A DNA stretch of 15,327 nucleotides, from NCBI GenBank assembly GCA_019695435.1, contig JACTVF010000022.1, forward strand, positions 1-15,327. The letters are read 5' to 3'. The DNA is from Methanoregulaceae archaeon. Its GTDB lineage: Archaea; Halobacteriota; Methanomicrobia; Methanomicrobiales; Methanospirillaceae. The notes under the pieces are model-generated. The model did not search any database and was not told the DNA's origin. It saw only the letters and a program-made list of their open reading frames with translations. Shown piece after piece: positions 1 to 6,819 of this stretch (positions are counted from its first letter, which is position 1; every line of letters begins with the position of its first letter). Position numbers and translations under genes: made by a program.

Positions 1-1
1 G

Positions 2-238
2 ACCGGGCCGCCTGCGGCTGGCACGCTGAACACCGGCGGGCTGTACAAGCGGCGCATGACCGAACCGATCCTGGACTTCATGCAGGTTGACGATATCGAC
101 GCGGTGCTCGCCAAGGTGGCGGGCCTCGGCGGGACGATCCTGATACCCAAGACCGCCATCCCCGGCGTGGGGCACAACGCAATGATCCTCGACACCGAAG
201 GAAACCTCCTCGGCCTCCTGATGCCGGAAAAGAAGTGA
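2..238 (+). CDS. VOC-family (glyoxalase/bleomycin-resistance fold) protein, 3' part
   Basis: The reading frame is open from the window edge to a TGA at 236-238, so the N-terminus is missing and 78 codons are visible. The visible part looks like the second beta-alpha-beta-beta-beta module of a vicinal-oxygen-chelate protein. It has a TGPPAAGT-NTGGLYKR stretch, then a helix around DDIDAVLAKV, a GGT-ILIPKT strand, and a final VGHNAMILDTEGNLLGLL strand pair. The closing 'DTEGN-GLL' is typical of glyoxalase-like proteins, where a Glu at this position is often a metal ligand. An internal ATG at 56 could be mistaken for the start, but the homology-like sequence begins before it. No substrate can be named: VOC proteins include lyases, dioxygenases and binding proteins. 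The gene is on the opposite strand from the methanogenesis operons and shows no functional link to them. Confidence 0.8.
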   Translation, partial: TGPPAAGTLNTGGLYKRRMTEPILDFMQVDDIDAVLAKVAGLGGTILIPKTAIPGVGHNAMILDTEGNLLGLLMPEKK

Positions 239-374
239 GCCGGGAGGTTGCATGCCCCCGGTTATTCTGCCGGTGCGTTCTCCGCTGCCCGGTCGCGAAA
301 ATACCCGCGTAAACTCCCCGGATTTCCCGCGCGAGAAGAAGGCGTATATCCCGGGATAAAGAGAGTAACACTAC

Positions 375-515
375 GTGGCATCAACCACAATCAACGAAAA
401 GGAAGTGATTACTACGTCAGTGAAGATAACCAAGGCAGCAGCCGCCGCGAAGAAGGCATCGGCAAACGAGAAGTCAGCTGCCAGCAGCAAGAACACCAGT
501 GCGAAGAGCGCGTGA
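375..515 (+). CDS. Possible small Ala/Lys/Ser-rich basic peptide (46 aa)
   Basis: A GTG at 375 opens a frame that ends at TGA 513-515, with an in-frame stop just upstream at 366-368. The product is low in complexity: after about 19 ordinary residues it is almost entirely Ala, Lys, Ser, Asn and Thr (for example KAAAAAKKASANEKSAASS), strongly basic, with no Cys and no membrane segment. A TATA-like tract (345-349) lies about 28 bases before the GTG, which would fit a leaderless transcript. A T-rich terminator follows within 15 bases of the stop. Codon third positions are GC-rich, like the real genes nearby. Such tails resemble histone H1-like or nucleic-acid-binding tails, but that is only a compositional likeness. 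In-frame GTGs at 405 and 420 are alternative starts. It could also be chance coding in a spacer. Confidence 0.35.
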   Translation: MASTTINEKEVITTSVKITKAAAAAKKASANEKSAASSKNTSAKSA

Positions 516-527
516 AATCCCCCCTCA

Positions 528-548
528 TATTTTTTACTTTTTTTATTT
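528..548 (+). terminator. Poly-T terminator after the small ORF and VOC gene
   Basis: Two T-runs separated by AC, then a further TTT, lie directly behind the TGA at 515. Archaeal RNA polymerase terminates at such U-tracts without needing a hairpin. This would end transcripts of the small ORF and possibly of the VOC gene. Confidence 0.55.
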
Positions 549-654
549 CGGGCGAACATCCCGGTTTTTGTAAAATCATACTACTTTACAGTGAATGTTG
601 TTAAAAGAGGGGTTCTGTAGACTCCCTGTTTTTTGTCCGATTTTTCTTCATCCT

Positions 655-738
655 CAACTAATTTGGGAGGGTGACTCCCTCTCTCCCCCAGAGGGGGGGG
701 CAGCCCAAGGGGTGCGTCCCCTTGACCCCCTTTAGTTG
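655..738. repeat. Nested GC-rich hairpin element closed by a 7-bp stem
   Basis: CAACTAA (655-661) is exactly complementary to TTAGTTG (732-738) and could close the whole segment. Inside lie three successive hairpins: GGGAG/CTCCC (665-669 with 675-679), CCCCC/GGGGG (685-689 with 693-697), and a perfect CAAGGGG/CCCCTTG with a five-base loop (706-712 with 718-724). No convincing protein is encoded. The arrangement suggests a folded RNA or a small palindromic mobile or repetitive element. Whether it recurs elsewhere in the genome cannot be seen here. Confidence 0.5.
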
Positions 739-792
739 TTCCGGTTTTATTCTCATTTCCTCGCTAACCATCTGAGAAATCATCGTTCCATG

Positions 793-848
793 GGGGATGC
801 CCACGCGGCGGGGGCGGAGGCATAACAATGCCGCAGCCCCCAAGAGCG
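793..848 (-). repeat. GC-rich hairpin repeat, copy A (3' of the radical SAM gene)
   Basis: The segment has GGGGATGCCC, two variable bases, GCGGCG and a G-run at one end, and GCCCCCAAGAGCG at the other. Both ends match copy B at 15268-15308 in inverted orientation. GGGGGC (810-815) pairs with GCCCCC (836-841). Within the loop GGCAT (819-823) pairs with ATGCC (828-832), so this copy has a longer hairpin than copy B. Read in the direction of the gene whose end it follows, it has the same orientation as copy B. It is likely a dispersed 3'-end hairpin family of this genome. Confidence 0.6.
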
Positions 849-853
849 TCTGT

Positions 854-891
854 AAAAAAAGTTGGTATTATTGGACCCGCGTATCGCGTGG
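854..891 (-). terminator. Hairpin plus poly-T terminator of the radical SAM gene
   Basis: On the minus strand the stop codon at 895-897 is followed by a CGCG-ATA-CGCG stem (878-888, extended by flanking C/G pairs). About 17 bases later comes a run of seven T (A-run 854-860 on the plus strand). This is a reasonable transcription end before repeat copy A. Confidence 0.5.
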
Positions 892-894
892 CTT

Positions 895-2064
895 TCACTG
901 CATCGCATTCTTCCGCATCAGTGCCATCACGCCGGGCTTTGGAGGCTTCGCGGGCTTCTGCACGGGAGGCATCCCGAAACCCCCCATCTCCATCGGCGGG
1001 GCATCGAACATCTCCTTATTGAGCCGGCTGCCGATCTCGTCGAAGATCCGGGTATAGGCGACACAGTGCGGGTCGACCCCCTCGATCCTCCCCGGTGTCG
1101 GGGCCATCGCGTTGTAGGGACACCCGCCCCGGCAGTATTTGATATGCTTACACGTCCCGCAGGCCGTGTCAACGTATTCTTTGAATGCAAGCATCAGTTT
1201 TCCCGCCGGCGATGCCATCAGCGTTTCCATCGAAGGGTGGTCTGCCACGTTCCCCATCACGTACTCCGGCATCCCCACGAACCGGTAGCAGGGATAAATG
1301 CTCCCATCCGGCCCGATGGCAAACGTGCTCCCCATGCAGTCCACGTACGTGCAGACGCTCCCCCGCCGGGTGAACACGCACCGGCAGAGGTCGTTGATGT
1401 TCATCACCTCGATCTCGCCCATGTGGTCGAGCGCCTGATCGAGAAGATAGACCAGCAGGTCGCCGTACTCCGCCGGCTCCAGCGCCCACTCCTTCGGGTT
1501 CTCCGACCGGAGCGACGGGAGCGCCGGGTGCAGCTTTAGGGTAAAGCCATTCTCAAGGAAGAACCGGAAGATCTCCTCCCGGGCCTTCACCGACTTGTTC
1601 GTAAATGTACAGATGAACCGCACGTCGAGACCGTGCGCTTTTGCAATCTCGTAGCCCTGCATGCACTTCTGGTAGTACCCGTTCCCCCGCTGCGAATCCG
1701 TGATCGCTTCGGGCCCATCGATGCTCGACCCGATGGGCACATGGTATGCGGCGAGTATATCCGCGATCTCCGGAGTCATCCGCCAGAGGTTCGTCTGCAT
1801 CGCAAACTCCGGGTGCATGTGGGCGAGCCCTTCCGCGAGCATCGGCAGCACCTCCCGGTAAAAGTCCGCCCCTGCCAGCAGCGGCTCCCCGCCGTGGAAC
1901 GTGAACGTGACCCGGTCCTTTTCCCACCCTTTGAGCCATGCCACGATCTCTCGTACCGTTGCCGGCGTCATCACGGGCGACCCCTCCTCCGAACTCCAGC
2001 AGTACTTGCACTTCGAGGGGCAGCCCAGCGTCGGGATGATCATCACGTGGAACGGGTTTTTCAT
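895..2064 (-). CDS. Radical SAM/SPASM-domain protein, putative peptide/protein-modifying enzyme
   Basis: The 389-residue protein starts at ATG 2064-2062. The radical SAM cluster motif CxxxCxxC is at C15, C19 and C22 (GCPSKCKYCW), and a glycine-rich HGGEP motif that contacts SAM is at 57-61. The C-terminal half has the SPASM auxiliary-cluster pattern: C227, C229, C238 and C243, then the IGPDGSIYPC signature with C259, then CGTC (302-305), C311, C315 and C334. This places it with the anaerobic sulfatase-maturase-like and peptide-modifying enzymes, which oxidise or cross-link side chains. I recall a methanogen subfamily named after Mhun_1560, and this protein may belong there. It is not the Mmp10 arginine methylase type, because no B12-domain is visible. 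The last 39 residues form a Met/Pro/Lys-rich tail outside the usual fold. No Cys-rich precursor peptide is visible next to it, so the substrate is unknown. Confidence 0.85.
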   Translation of the reverse strand: MKNPFHVMIIPTLGCPSKCKYCWSSEEGSPVMTPATVREIVAWLKGWEKDRVTFTFHGGEPLLAGADFYREVLPMLAEGLAHMHPEFAMQTNLWRMTPEIADILAAYHVPIGSSIDGPEAITDSQRGNGYYQKCMQGYEIAKAHGLDVRFICTFTNKSVKAREEIFRFFLENGFTLKLHPALPSLRSENPKEWALEPAEYGDLLVYLLDQALDHMGEIEVMNINDLCRCVFTRRGSVCTYVDCMGSTFAIGPDGSIYPCYRFVGMPEYVMGNVADHPSMETLMASPAGKLMLAFKEYVDTACGTCKHIKYCRGGCPYNAMAPTPGRIEGVDPHCVAYTRIFDEIGSRLNKEMFDAPPMEMGGFGMPPVQKPAKPPKPGVMALMRKNAMQ

Positions 2065-2086
2065 TACGATTTTTTCCTTTCGTCAG

Positions 2087-2106
2087 AGTATAAGGGTTTT
2101 CATACG
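2087..2106 (-). promoter_or_regulatory. Promoter of the radical SAM gene
   Basis: On the minus strand a CTTATACT box (2094-2087) sits 23-30 bases before the ATG, so transcription would begin at or just before the start codon. A purine-rich AAAGGAAAAAA (2079-2070) precedes the ATG and could serve as a weak ribosome binding site if transcription starts further upstream, from the GTATGAAAA tract (about 2098-2106). Confidence 0.4.
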
Positions 2107-2209
2107 CTTCCGTCCCTGCCCATGACCGGTGGAATTACCTGAAAAAAGTGCGGACGAGCCCTGCCGTTCGTGCAGCTCCCGGGCGCCACTGTAGCGCCGG
2201 CACGCCGGT

Positions 2210-2246
2210 ATTCACTCTTCCGCCATAGTTCTATAGCAGAGTGAAT
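2210..2246 (-). terminator. Nested hairpin directly after the DUF169 gene
   Basis: ATTCACTCT (2210-2218) and AGAGTGAAT (2238-2246) form a perfect 9-bp stem only 2 bases past the stop codon. The loop holds a further ATAG/CTAT pairing (2225-2228 with 2231-2234). A second short GC stem (GGCGC/GCGCC, 2182-2186 with 2194-2198) follows. No strong T-run follows, so it may stabilise the 3' end or act as a weak terminator. Confidence 0.45.
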
Positions 2247-2248
2247 TC

Positions 2249-2965
2249 TTATTTCGAACCGGCTGCACCGATCACGATCTTTAACGCGGCAGTAATCTCG
2301 GGAAGCATCTCCGCCGGGAACCCCATCACCATCTCGTCATCGGTAATGCCGGAAAATCTCCGTGAACCGTCACAGCCCAGCGAGAAGTTCGGCCGCCCGG
2401 TAAGATAGACCTGCGTTGTCGCATCCGAACAGACCGACTGGATGCCGGAGAACTCTGCATAAATTCTCCCGCCGAGCCGGAAGAGTGAACTCTGGGCGAG
2501 CTTGAGCATATTGCGGGGTGTGGTGACGATCAGGATGACCTGCGGGGTGAACGGTGTCTTCTCCAGCGGGGCATAGAGCGTCGCATACGTCTCGCCCGGG
2601 CTGAGATGGGTGACCTTCTCGATGGTCCGCTTGCAGGCAGCCGCACTGTCAAATTTGCCCAGCTTAAAGTAAAATTCGCCGTTCTTTAAGGTCGGCGTGA
2701 TCTCCCGGAGACCCAGTGCCCATGCGCCGCCGTTGCACTCATGTTTGTCTGCGGGAGCGTAGAAGATCTTCCCCTCGCTCCGGGCCAGGTTCACCATCGT
2801 ACAGTGCCGGATGGTCTTGTCCAGTTCCACCATCCCGGCCGGGATATCCTCTTTTGATGGTGCGAATCTGATGGCGACCGGCGATCCTTTCAGGCCCAGT
2901 ACTTTTTTCAGGGTTTCTGCCGCTTCACCATAATCCACGGGTATTTTCATCGGTTCGTTGCTCAT
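2249..2965 (-). CDS. DUF169 (COG2043) family protein
   Basis: The 238-residue soluble protein starts at ATG 2965-2963. The fold signature is the DUF169 pattern: an N-terminal GLKGSPVAIRF strand (25-34), CTMVNLAR around C55, HECNGGAWALGL around C77, an ILIVTTPRNMLKLAQS core (144-159), and C-terminal SVCSDATTQVYLTGRPNFSLGC (C179 and C198) followed by SRRF. The well-placed cysteines C55, C77, C179 and C198 could bind a metal or Fe-S cluster. The biochemical role of the family is not known to me. It is common in methanogens and other anaerobes. It lies between the mcr operon and the radical SAM gene, but has its own promoter with a palindromic operator-like site, so it is probably a separately regulated gene. 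Met6 is a possible alternative start. Confidence 0.85.
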   Translation of the reverse strand: MSNEPMKIPVDYGEAAETLKKVLGLKGSPVAIRFAPSKEDIPAGMVELDKTIRHCTMVNLARSEGKIFYAPADKHECNGGAWALGLREITPTLKNGEFYFKLGKFDSAAACKRTIEKVTHLSPGETYATLYAPLEKTPFTPQVILIVTTPRNMLKLAQSSLFRLGGRIYAEFSGIQSVCSDATTQVYLTGRPNFSLGCDGSRRFSGITDDEMVMGFPAEMLPEITAALKIVIGAAGSK

Positions 2966-2992
2966 AATCGTTGCCTCGTACTCTTTCTTTCT

Positions 2993-3026
2993 GGGGTAAT
3001 TACCCCTATGAGCGAAAACATAAAAA
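2993..3026 (-). promoter_or_regulatory. DUF169 promoter with a perfect 14-bp palindrome over the start site
   Basis: GGGGTAATTACCCC (2993-3006) is a perfect palindrome, 28 bases upstream of the ATG. The best TATA-like box on the minus strand is TTTTTATG (3026-3019). Transcription would be expected to begin about 26 bases on, near 2996, inside the palindrome. A dimeric regulator bound there would block initiation, so an operator is the natural reading. The regulator is not identified. Confidence 0.5.
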
Positions 3027-3054
3027 GATGACGGAATGGTTCAAAAATGTCGGG

Positions 3055-3079
3055 AAAAAAACTGCCGGTGTCTTACCGG
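3055..3079 (-). terminator. Second terminator behind mcrA (stem plus seven T)
   Basis: On the minus strand CCGGT-AAGAC-ACCGG (3079-3065) is followed by CAG and TTTTTTT (3061-3055). This looks like a bacterial-type intrinsic terminator. It would catch read-through from mcrA before the DUF169 promoter. Confidence 0.5.
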
Positions 3080-3197
3080 GAGCACGCCGGGGGTAAATCC
3101 GGATGGCGAAGCTTAAAATGCGCCTTTTCATGGGGGAAATAACCGTATTTCCTGTAAAGTTTTATCTGAAGAGCCGGTTTTTCCGGTGAGGAATCAC

Positions 3198-3215
3198 AAA
3201 AAAGAAAAAAAATTT
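3198..3215 (-). terminator. Poly-T terminator directly behind mcrA
   Basis: On the minus strand two long T-runs (A-runs 3205-3212 and 3198-3203 on the plus strand) lie about 22 bases after the mcrA stop. They are followed by a CCGG-TTTTT-CCGG-like inverted repeat (about 3174-3186). This is a strong archaeal U-tract terminator for a highly expressed operon. Confidence 0.7.
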
Positions 3216-3233
3216 GGTTGGGGGACGATGTGC

Positions 3234-4919
3234 TTACCTTGCGGGGATGATCAGCGAGCGCTCGCCTGCGGGCATGAACTCGCGGATTGCACCCTTCGCA
3301 AACTCGCGGCGTGGCTCCGAGAAGTCGAACTTGAGCGACGGGTCTGCAAACGTGATCTTCATGAGCGGGGACAGGGTCCAGGCATCTCCGCGGCCGTAGT
3401 GGGCGGCAGCGGCAATAGCGGCGTACTCTCCCTGGTGTCCGACGTTCATTGCGTAGTTCGGGTAGTTCGGTCCACGGAGTTCTCCGACACAGCCCTCGTC
3501 TGCCCTGACGGACATACAGTTCGCGGAACCGCACTGGTCCTGCAGGTCGTAGCCGAAGAAGCCGAGACGTGACCAGCCTTCCTTGTGCAGGAGCATCGAC
3601 ATGTACCAGCCGTTCAGACCTGCATTGGAGTTTGCCGTTGCAAGTGAAGTGGTGATACCAGATGCTGCCGCAAGGACGGATGCACGCTGGGAACCGCCGA
3701 AGTGGTCCTCGAGAGTGGTCGGGTACGTCTCGTACTGCTCCATACCGTAGAGCGTGACTTCGGATGCAATGTCGCTGACTGCTTCCTGGGTCTGCTTTGC
3801 CTTTCCGATACCGCCGTGGTTTTTCTTGATGTAGTCAAGACCATAGTAGCAGTAGTCGTCGAGGATGTTGTCGGTGTATGCAGCGGTTGCATACTGGGTG
3901 AATCCGACACCGCCGGACATGTAAGATCCGAGCCAGATCTGGTCGAAGAGCATGGTACCTGCAGCGACGACTTCAAGGGATGCCTTGACGGGATCGTTCG
4001 GGTACTTGCGGTCTGCCTGGATCATATCGCCGAAGTGTCCGAACAGGATGCCACCTGGCTCGTTCGGGCCACGTGCACGGCGGGCGGGCAGGATATCTGC
4101 CATCTGGATGACACCAGCGTGCTTTGCTGCGAATGCGAGGTCAGCGACTGCTGCCTCACCGGCGCACATCTTGTATGCTCCGATGAAGGACATACCGATC
4201 TGCATTGCAGACCACCGGGAGGTGGTTCCGCCATCGCAGGTCCTGCTGACGGTTGTCGGGATGTGGACTGCCTGCCACATGGACTTGCCGACGGCGGCCT
4301 TGAGGGCGGCTGCCTGCTTTGCCGGGAAGAGCTTGTCGAGGTTTAAGACGAACTGGGGCTCGAGGTCGTCTGCCATCTCGTCATCGCCGGTGAAGACTTT
4401 GACATAGCAGTCGTCGACGAGTGCCGGGTGGGTCTCGACCATGTGTTCCTGAACGACGGCCGCGCCGGGCATTGCGTGGTTCAGCACGTGGAGGTACTCG
4501 TTGATGGTCTCAGGGGTAACTTCCTTTCCCAGACGCTTCTGGAGGGTGCCGTGGGCGAGGTCGAGGCCGACGATGATCGTCCGGCGGATGTCGTCCCACA
4601 TCTGCTGCATTGCAGCGTTGTTCACAAAGTGAAGGTCATCGCCCTCGACAAAGACGCCGGTGCCGGAAACTTCGTAGGGTGTCAGCTGGCGCTGGCCGAG
4701 CGGGATACCACCACAGTGGCAGCGCTTGGGGTCGTACATCGAGATGCCGCGCTCCATTGCGGCAACCTGGCCTTCCTTTAAGAACTCCATCTTACGGGCA
4801 GACTGCTCGAGACCCTTGCGCTCGAAGACGGTGGACATTGCCGCCGGGTCTGCATGGAACTTTTCCCTCATTGCCTTCAGGAAGAGCTTCTGGGTCCTTT
4901 CGATTTTTGCCTTTGCCAT
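3234..4919 (-). CDS. mcrA: Methyl-coenzyme M reductase I subunit alpha
   Basis: The 561-residue protein is full length. It is the catalytic alpha chain of the (alpha-beta-gamma)2 enzyme that reduces methyl-CoM with CoB to methane and CoM-S-S-CoB, using the nickel cofactor F430. By alignment from memory with the Methanothermobacter enzyme (offset +10 or +11), Q157 is the lower Ni ligand, and F340 and Y343 (GFTQY) line the active site. The residues that carry modifications are all present: H267 (N-methyl-His), R281 (5-methyl-Arg), Q411 (2-methyl-Gln), G456 in LGFFGYD (thioglycine), D461 (didehydro-Asp in some species) and C463 (S-methyl-Cys). The signature [20 protein letters not shown] and the C-terminal [14 protein letters not shown] are intact. 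Its GGAGG ribosome binding site lies inside the end of mcrG, with a 2-base gap between the genes. It is the last gene of mcrBDCGA. Confidence 0.99.
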   Translation of the reverse strand: MAKAKIERTQKLFLKAMREKFHADPAAMSTVFERKGLEQSARKMEFLKEGQVAAMERGISMYDPKRCHCGGIPLGQRQLTPYEVSGTGVFVEGDDLHFVNNAAMQQMWDDIRRTIIVGLDLAHGTLQKRLGKEVTPETINEYLHVLNHAMPGAAVVQEHMVETHPALVDDCYVKVFTGDDEMADDLEPQFVLNLDKLFPAKQAAALKAAVGKSMWQAVHIPTTVSRTCDGGTTSRWSAMQIGMSFIGAYKMCAGEAAVADLAFAAKHAGVIQMADILPARRARGPNEPGGILFGHFGDMIQADRKYPNDPVKASLEVVAAGTMLFDQIWLGSYMSGGVGFTQYATAAYTDNILDDYCYYGLDYIKKNHGGIGKAKQTQEAVSDIASEVTLYGMEQYETYPTTLEDHFGGSQRASVLAAASGITTSLATANSNAGLNGWYMSMLLHKEGWSRLGFFGYDLQDQCGSANCMSVRADEGCVGELRGPNYPNYAMNVGHQGEYAAIAAAAHYGRGDAWTLSPLMKITFADPSLKFDFSEPRREFAKGAIREFMPAGERSLIIPAR

Positions 4920-4921
4920 AA

Positions 4922-5689
4922 TTATGCCTCCTTTGGCATGAAGCCGTATTTTACCCTCAGTGCATGGATGCGCTGGATGTATTCAACGTATTCTGCGTCG
5001 TCGCGGAATCCGGTGCCTACGAGGGAGTGGAACATGGTGGTGTGCGCCTTGAGCCACTTTGCGTCCATCGGCTTGCCGACCTTGACTTCGGAGTCAAGGG
5101 GAACGCCGACCTGGTCCTTGACGTACTTGATCATGCCCGACTTCTTGTCCATGACAAAGCGCTGGAGCATATCGAACATCATCCCGTTCTCATCGAGACG
5201 GAGGGAGTGTCCGTGCACCGTGCAGCCACGGATGCCGGTAAGTGCTGCATCGAAGAGCTCGGTGTTGATGAGTTCCTTTGCATACTTTTCGAGATCTCTC
5301 TCACGGCATTCGATGATCTGACGGCCTGACAGCGTACCCGGGTCAATGCCGCGGAAGCGGTATGCCTCGAGCCAGCTTCTCTGGTAGGGTTGGCAGGGTG
5401 CATTGTACATCGAGTCGGTGAACTGGATGTAGCGGACGCGGTCGCCGGCCTTTGCGCCGTCGGTCGGGGTTACAAGCTTGCGGATCGGGCAGGCGGGTTC
5501 CTGCTGCTCGGCAAGCGGGGGGTGTGCACTCTTGTAGGCTGAGCCGGGTGCACGGTGTCCCATGACGAGGACGACGTCCTTGTCGGTTACATCGCGAATC
5601 TTTTCCAGCTTGTGGTCGGGGTCCAGCTGCTTGCGCCGGTTTTCAGCGATCTGCGTCTGGCCGGGACAATACTGGGGTTTATATGCCAT
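4922..5689 (-). CDS. mcrG: Methyl-coenzyme M reductase I subunit gamma
   Basis: The 255-residue protein is the usual length for the gamma chain, which helps form the F430 pocket with McrA and McrB. Recognisable stretches are the N-terminal [39 protein letters not shown] (40-59) and [22 protein letters not shown] (114-135). L120, S121 and R123 correspond to the coenzyme-contacting LS-R of known structures, and H159 (VHGHSLRL) to the cofactor-contacting His. The start ATG is preceded by GGAGTGA with good spacing. The gene begins 18 bases after mcrC and ends 2 bases before mcrA. Confidence 0.98.
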   Translation of the reverse strand: MAYKPQYCPGQTQIAENRRKQLDPDHKLEKIRDVTDKDVVLVMGHRAPGSAYKSAHPPLAEQQEPACPIRKLVTPTDGAKAGDRVRYIQFTDSMYNAPCQPYQRSWLEAYRFRGIDPGTLSGRQIIECRERDLEKYAKELINTELFDAALTGIRGCTVHGHSLRLDENGMMFDMLQRFVMDKKSGMIKYVKDQVGVPLDSEVKVGKPMDAKWLKAHTTMFHSLVGTGFRDDAEYVEYIQRIHALRVKYGFMPKEA

Positions 5690-5707
5690 TGTTTTATCAC
5701 TCCAATC

Positions 5708-6331
5708 TTACTTTTTTTTCACGATTCTCATGACAGACGAAATGACTTCCGCCATCTTCTCGCGGGTCGGGGTCTGACCCCGGGTCACGCCGCTCACGAT
5801 CGCCATCACCGTGCCTTTCGTACGGATCTGGTCGGCCGGAGGCATCACTACGGCAGTCTTCACACCCACTTTTGCGAGATCCTCATAATCAATCGGGGAC
5901 TGGGAAACGACAATCGCCTTCACGTCACAGGCCGCGAGAATAAACCGGACCTTGTGCACCACATGGGATCGGACGTTCCCATGGTGAAGTATGGCGACCT
6001 TGTGTTTCTCAATCTGCGCGACCTCCTTGTCAGTAAGCCCGAAGTAGGCACCGATGACGCCGCCGGCAATATTCGGGGCGTCCGGGGGGACACCGCTGCC
6101 GGCGTTCAGTACAAGAGTACTGATGCTGTATTCGACGCCCTGCTGTCGCAGCCCCGAGGTGATGTCGCACACCGGCTTGGTGACGTGGCGGCGTCCCGGG
6201 GACATTCCGACCACGATCACGTCCGGGTACCGGCATTCGGAGATGGTGCCCCGCTGGGCAAGCCCGCCTCCTTTACCCATGCCCATCGCCTCGCGGCAGT
6301 CAACAACCTGGGTTACTCGTCCTATCGGCAT
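5708..6331 (-). CDS. mcrC: Methyl-coenzyme M reductase I operon protein C
   Basis: The 207-residue protein starts PIGRVTQVVDCREAMGMGKGGGLAQRGTISE and continues with DVIVVGMSPGRRHVTKPVCDIT, the McrC pattern, and ends in a basic KKK. McrC is not part of the mature enzyme. Published work assigns it to the ATP-dependent complex that reductively activates MCR, together with component A2 and methanogenesis marker proteins. Its ATG overlaps the mcrD stop by one base (TAATG), so the two genes are probably translationally coupled. Length and sequence are ordinary for the family. Confidence 0.96.
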   Translation of the reverse strand: MPIGRVTQVVDCREAMGMGKGGGLAQRGTISECRYPDVIVVGMSPGRRHVTKPVCDITSGLRQQGVEYSISTLVLNAGSGVPPDAPNIAGGVIGAYFGLTDKEVAQIEKHKVAILHHGNVRSHVVHKVRFILAACDVKAIVVSQSPIDYEDLAKVGVKTAVVMPPADQIRTKGTVMAIVSGVTRGQTPTREKMAEVISSVMRIVKKK

Positions 6332-6801
6332 TATTTGATTCCCTGAATGATGATGGGTTTGGACTTGCTGCTTGGATCAGCCAGTCCGAGGATCGATTTG
6401 TCCGCATCCGGGCCGTACTTGCAGTAATCGACAAGTGACGGTTCGGTCTTCATGAACTTCCCTTCCTGGATCCGGAAGGTGAAATGCGTGAAGACCTGTT
6501 CGCATGCGGTCTTCAGTGCGGGGATCACGTCGCGGCTCTCGAGCTCGAGGATCACCGTACCCACATGAACCTGCAGCTCCACTTCCTGGTCGCCGACATG
6601 GATGGGCTTCCTCATGGAATGAGGATTGGCCATTCCTTTGGCGGGTCCATACGTTACGGTCACCGGCAGGCGCGGCCCGTTGAGGACCATGCGCCGTATG
6701 CCGGGGATCTCGGTGAGCTTGTTCAGCAGGTGCTCGGTTGTCTCGGGGTTTAGCAGCCGCTCGGTGACAATCCTGCACTGGGGGAACGTGGCTTCGGTCA
6801 T
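6331..6801 (-). CDS. mcrD: Methyl-coenzyme M reductase operon protein D
   Basis: The 156-residue soluble protein opens with TEATFPQCRIVTERLLNPETTEHLLNKL and contains IPGIRRMVLNGPRLPVTVTYGPAKGMANPH, which are hallmark McrD stretches. McrD interacts with MCR (probably the immature or inactive apo-form) and is thought to assist assembly or cofactor loading, but it is not essential in every methanogen. An AGGA ribosome binding site lies before the ATG, and the gap after mcrB is 18 bases. It sits in the conserved second place of the operon. Confidence 0.96.
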   Translation of the reverse strand: MTEATFPQCRIVTERLLNPETTEHLLNKLTEIPGIRRMVLNGPRLPVTVTYGPAKGMANPHSMRKPIHVGDQEVELQVHVGTVILELESRDVIPALKTACEQVFTHFTFRIQEGKFMKTEPSLVDYCKYGPDADKSILGLADPSSKSKPIIIQGIK

Positions 6802-6819
6802 TCGTATCCTGGGGGGGGT

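Noticed and set aside
248..604. 118-codon plus-strand frame through the spacer and the terminator
   Set aside because: It reads across the poly-T terminator and hairpin-free spacer, with no domain. The Ala/Lys-rich frame within it is in a different phase and better supported.
862..1539. 225-codon His/Arg/Pro-rich plus-strand frame across the radical SAM gene
   Set aside because: The composition is that of a reverse-complement frame of a GC-rich gene, and all SPASM motifs are on the minus strand.
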